This document shows positions 63,497-64,000 of a stretch of DNA of 64,000 bases, in pieces; positions within the stretch are counted from its first letter, which is position 1; each line of letters opens with the position of its first letter. Source of the stretch: Chryseobacterium artocarpi (GTDB lineage Bacteria > Bacteroidota > Bacteroidia > Flavobacteriales > Weeksellaceae); NCBI RefSeq assembly GCF_001684975.1, contig NZ_MAYH01000034.1, positions 186,001 to 250,000 of the forward strand, in the 5' to 3' direction. The position numbers and the translations under genes were made by a program. The notes beneath the pieces are model-generated. The model saw only the letters and a list, made by a program, of their open reading frames with translations. It was not told the origin of the DNA and made no database searches.

Positions 63497-64000
63497 ATGA
63501 AATTAAGTTTAGCAATTGTTGCATTCGCTCTGGCTATCCCTACTGCCAGCTTTGCACAAGACTCAACGGCAGTTTCAAATGGAACTTATCCTAATACGTT
63601 CTCGTCCGGGTCTGCCAATGTATCCCCGTTTACCAATCAGTCTAAAAGATTTAATGACTGGTCGATTTCTGCTGGGGTTGGTGTTCCACTGTTACAATCA
63701 TCAGATTTAACCTCGATCAAGAATGGTAACGGTAAAAACCTTTTTGGATATTCAGCGTATGTAAGTATTGATAAAGCGATCACTCATGCATTTGGGATCA
63801 ATTTACAATATGACAGAGGTGAAACCAGACAAGGATGGTTCAATACTAAAGATGCTGCACCTGATGCTACCGCTGTAGGAGCAAGAACTCAGTATGATGC
63901 AATCTCACTTTTGGGAGATGTTAACTTCTCTAACCTTTTAAGAAGAGTGGATAACCATTCTACTTACAGATGGGCTCTTCACGGTTATGCAGGTGTTGGT
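63497..64000 (+). CDS. OmpA-family paralogue (3' end outside window)
   Basis: An open frame of 168 codons runs to the window edge with the same signal peptide start (MKLSLAIVAFALAIPTASFA) and barrel sequence as the 61758 gene. From about 63720 its DNA is almost identical to the 61758 copy, while the first ~220 bp are clearly diverged. It is the third member of a tandem OmpA array and has its own upstream region after a terminator. Confidence 0.9.
   Translation, partial: MKLSLAIVAFALAIPTASFAQDSTAVSNGTYPNTFSSGSANVSPFTNQSKRFNDWSISAGVGVPLLQSSDLTSIKNGNGKNLFGYSAYVSIDKAITHAFGINLQYDRGETRQGWFNTKDAAPDATAVGARTQYDAISLLGDVNFSNLLRRVDNHSTYRWALHGYAGVG

Overview
The window is AT-rich chromosomal DNA from a flavobacterium, most likely Chryseobacterium or a close relative in the Weeksellaceae. 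The evidence is as follows. Several proteins carry type IX secretion (T9SS) C-terminal sorting domains. Predicted promoters use the Bacteroidota -7 box TAnnTTTG rather than TATAAT. Gene pairs typical of Bacteroidota are present (DUF4290-murA, rpmB-rpmG-DUF4295 near ftsY). Lipoprotein signals have the short S-C type lipobox. These taxonomic calls are inference from gene content; no database search was possible.

Layout. Positions 1-4500 are a sparse accessory region: the start of a zinc-protease-like lipoprotein gene, a compact unit with a 28-codon hydrophobic peptide ORF between two hairpins, a tyrosine recombinase lacking its N-terminal domain, a frameshifted serine recombinase, and about 1.5 kb with no convincing gene. 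Positions 4501-14228 hold a secreted polymorphic-toxin locus: a tail-fibre-like protein, a small T9SS-sorted protein, and a 2237-residue SpvB/TcdB/RHS protein ending in an HExxH metallopeptidase-like toxin. A candidate lipoprotein immunity gene overlaps the toxin gene. A second, displaced toxin tip with a copy of the RHS linker follows, with its own candidate immunity gene. Positions 14229-16250 are a graveyard of relics (IS3-type orfA, a mobilisation-like fragment, an IS21-type istA start with terminal repeats, and a broken thioesterase) around an intact XRE regulator.

From 16.3 kb on the window is mostly ordinary core genome. It contains an OmpH/Skp chaperone, the glyoxylate bypass genes aceB-aceA with a divergent XRE/cysteine-cluster regulator and two palindromes between them, comF, a hydrolase, upp, der, tRNA-Gln, katG, a haem-binding protein, a DCC1-type protein, an alpha-amylase lipoprotein, and DUF4290-murA (with Asp in place of the fosfomycin-target Cys). 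An OmpR-type two-component system lies close to an mgtC-cusBAC-like metal efflux operon, whose promoter carries four TTCTAA repeats at an exact 11-bp period and whose leader contains a short acidic/proline ORF.

The last third holds T9SS-sorted secreted proteins, an aminotransferase, a small lipoprotein, murB, proC, vanZ-like, lnt, the rpmB-rpmG-DUF4295 ribosomal cluster, an exported RidA-like protein, ftsY, a GlsB-type membrane protein, sppA and folK. It ends with a tandem array of three OmpA-type genes, one without the OmpA domain and one cut by the window edge, showing a mosaic of near-identical and diverged DNA.
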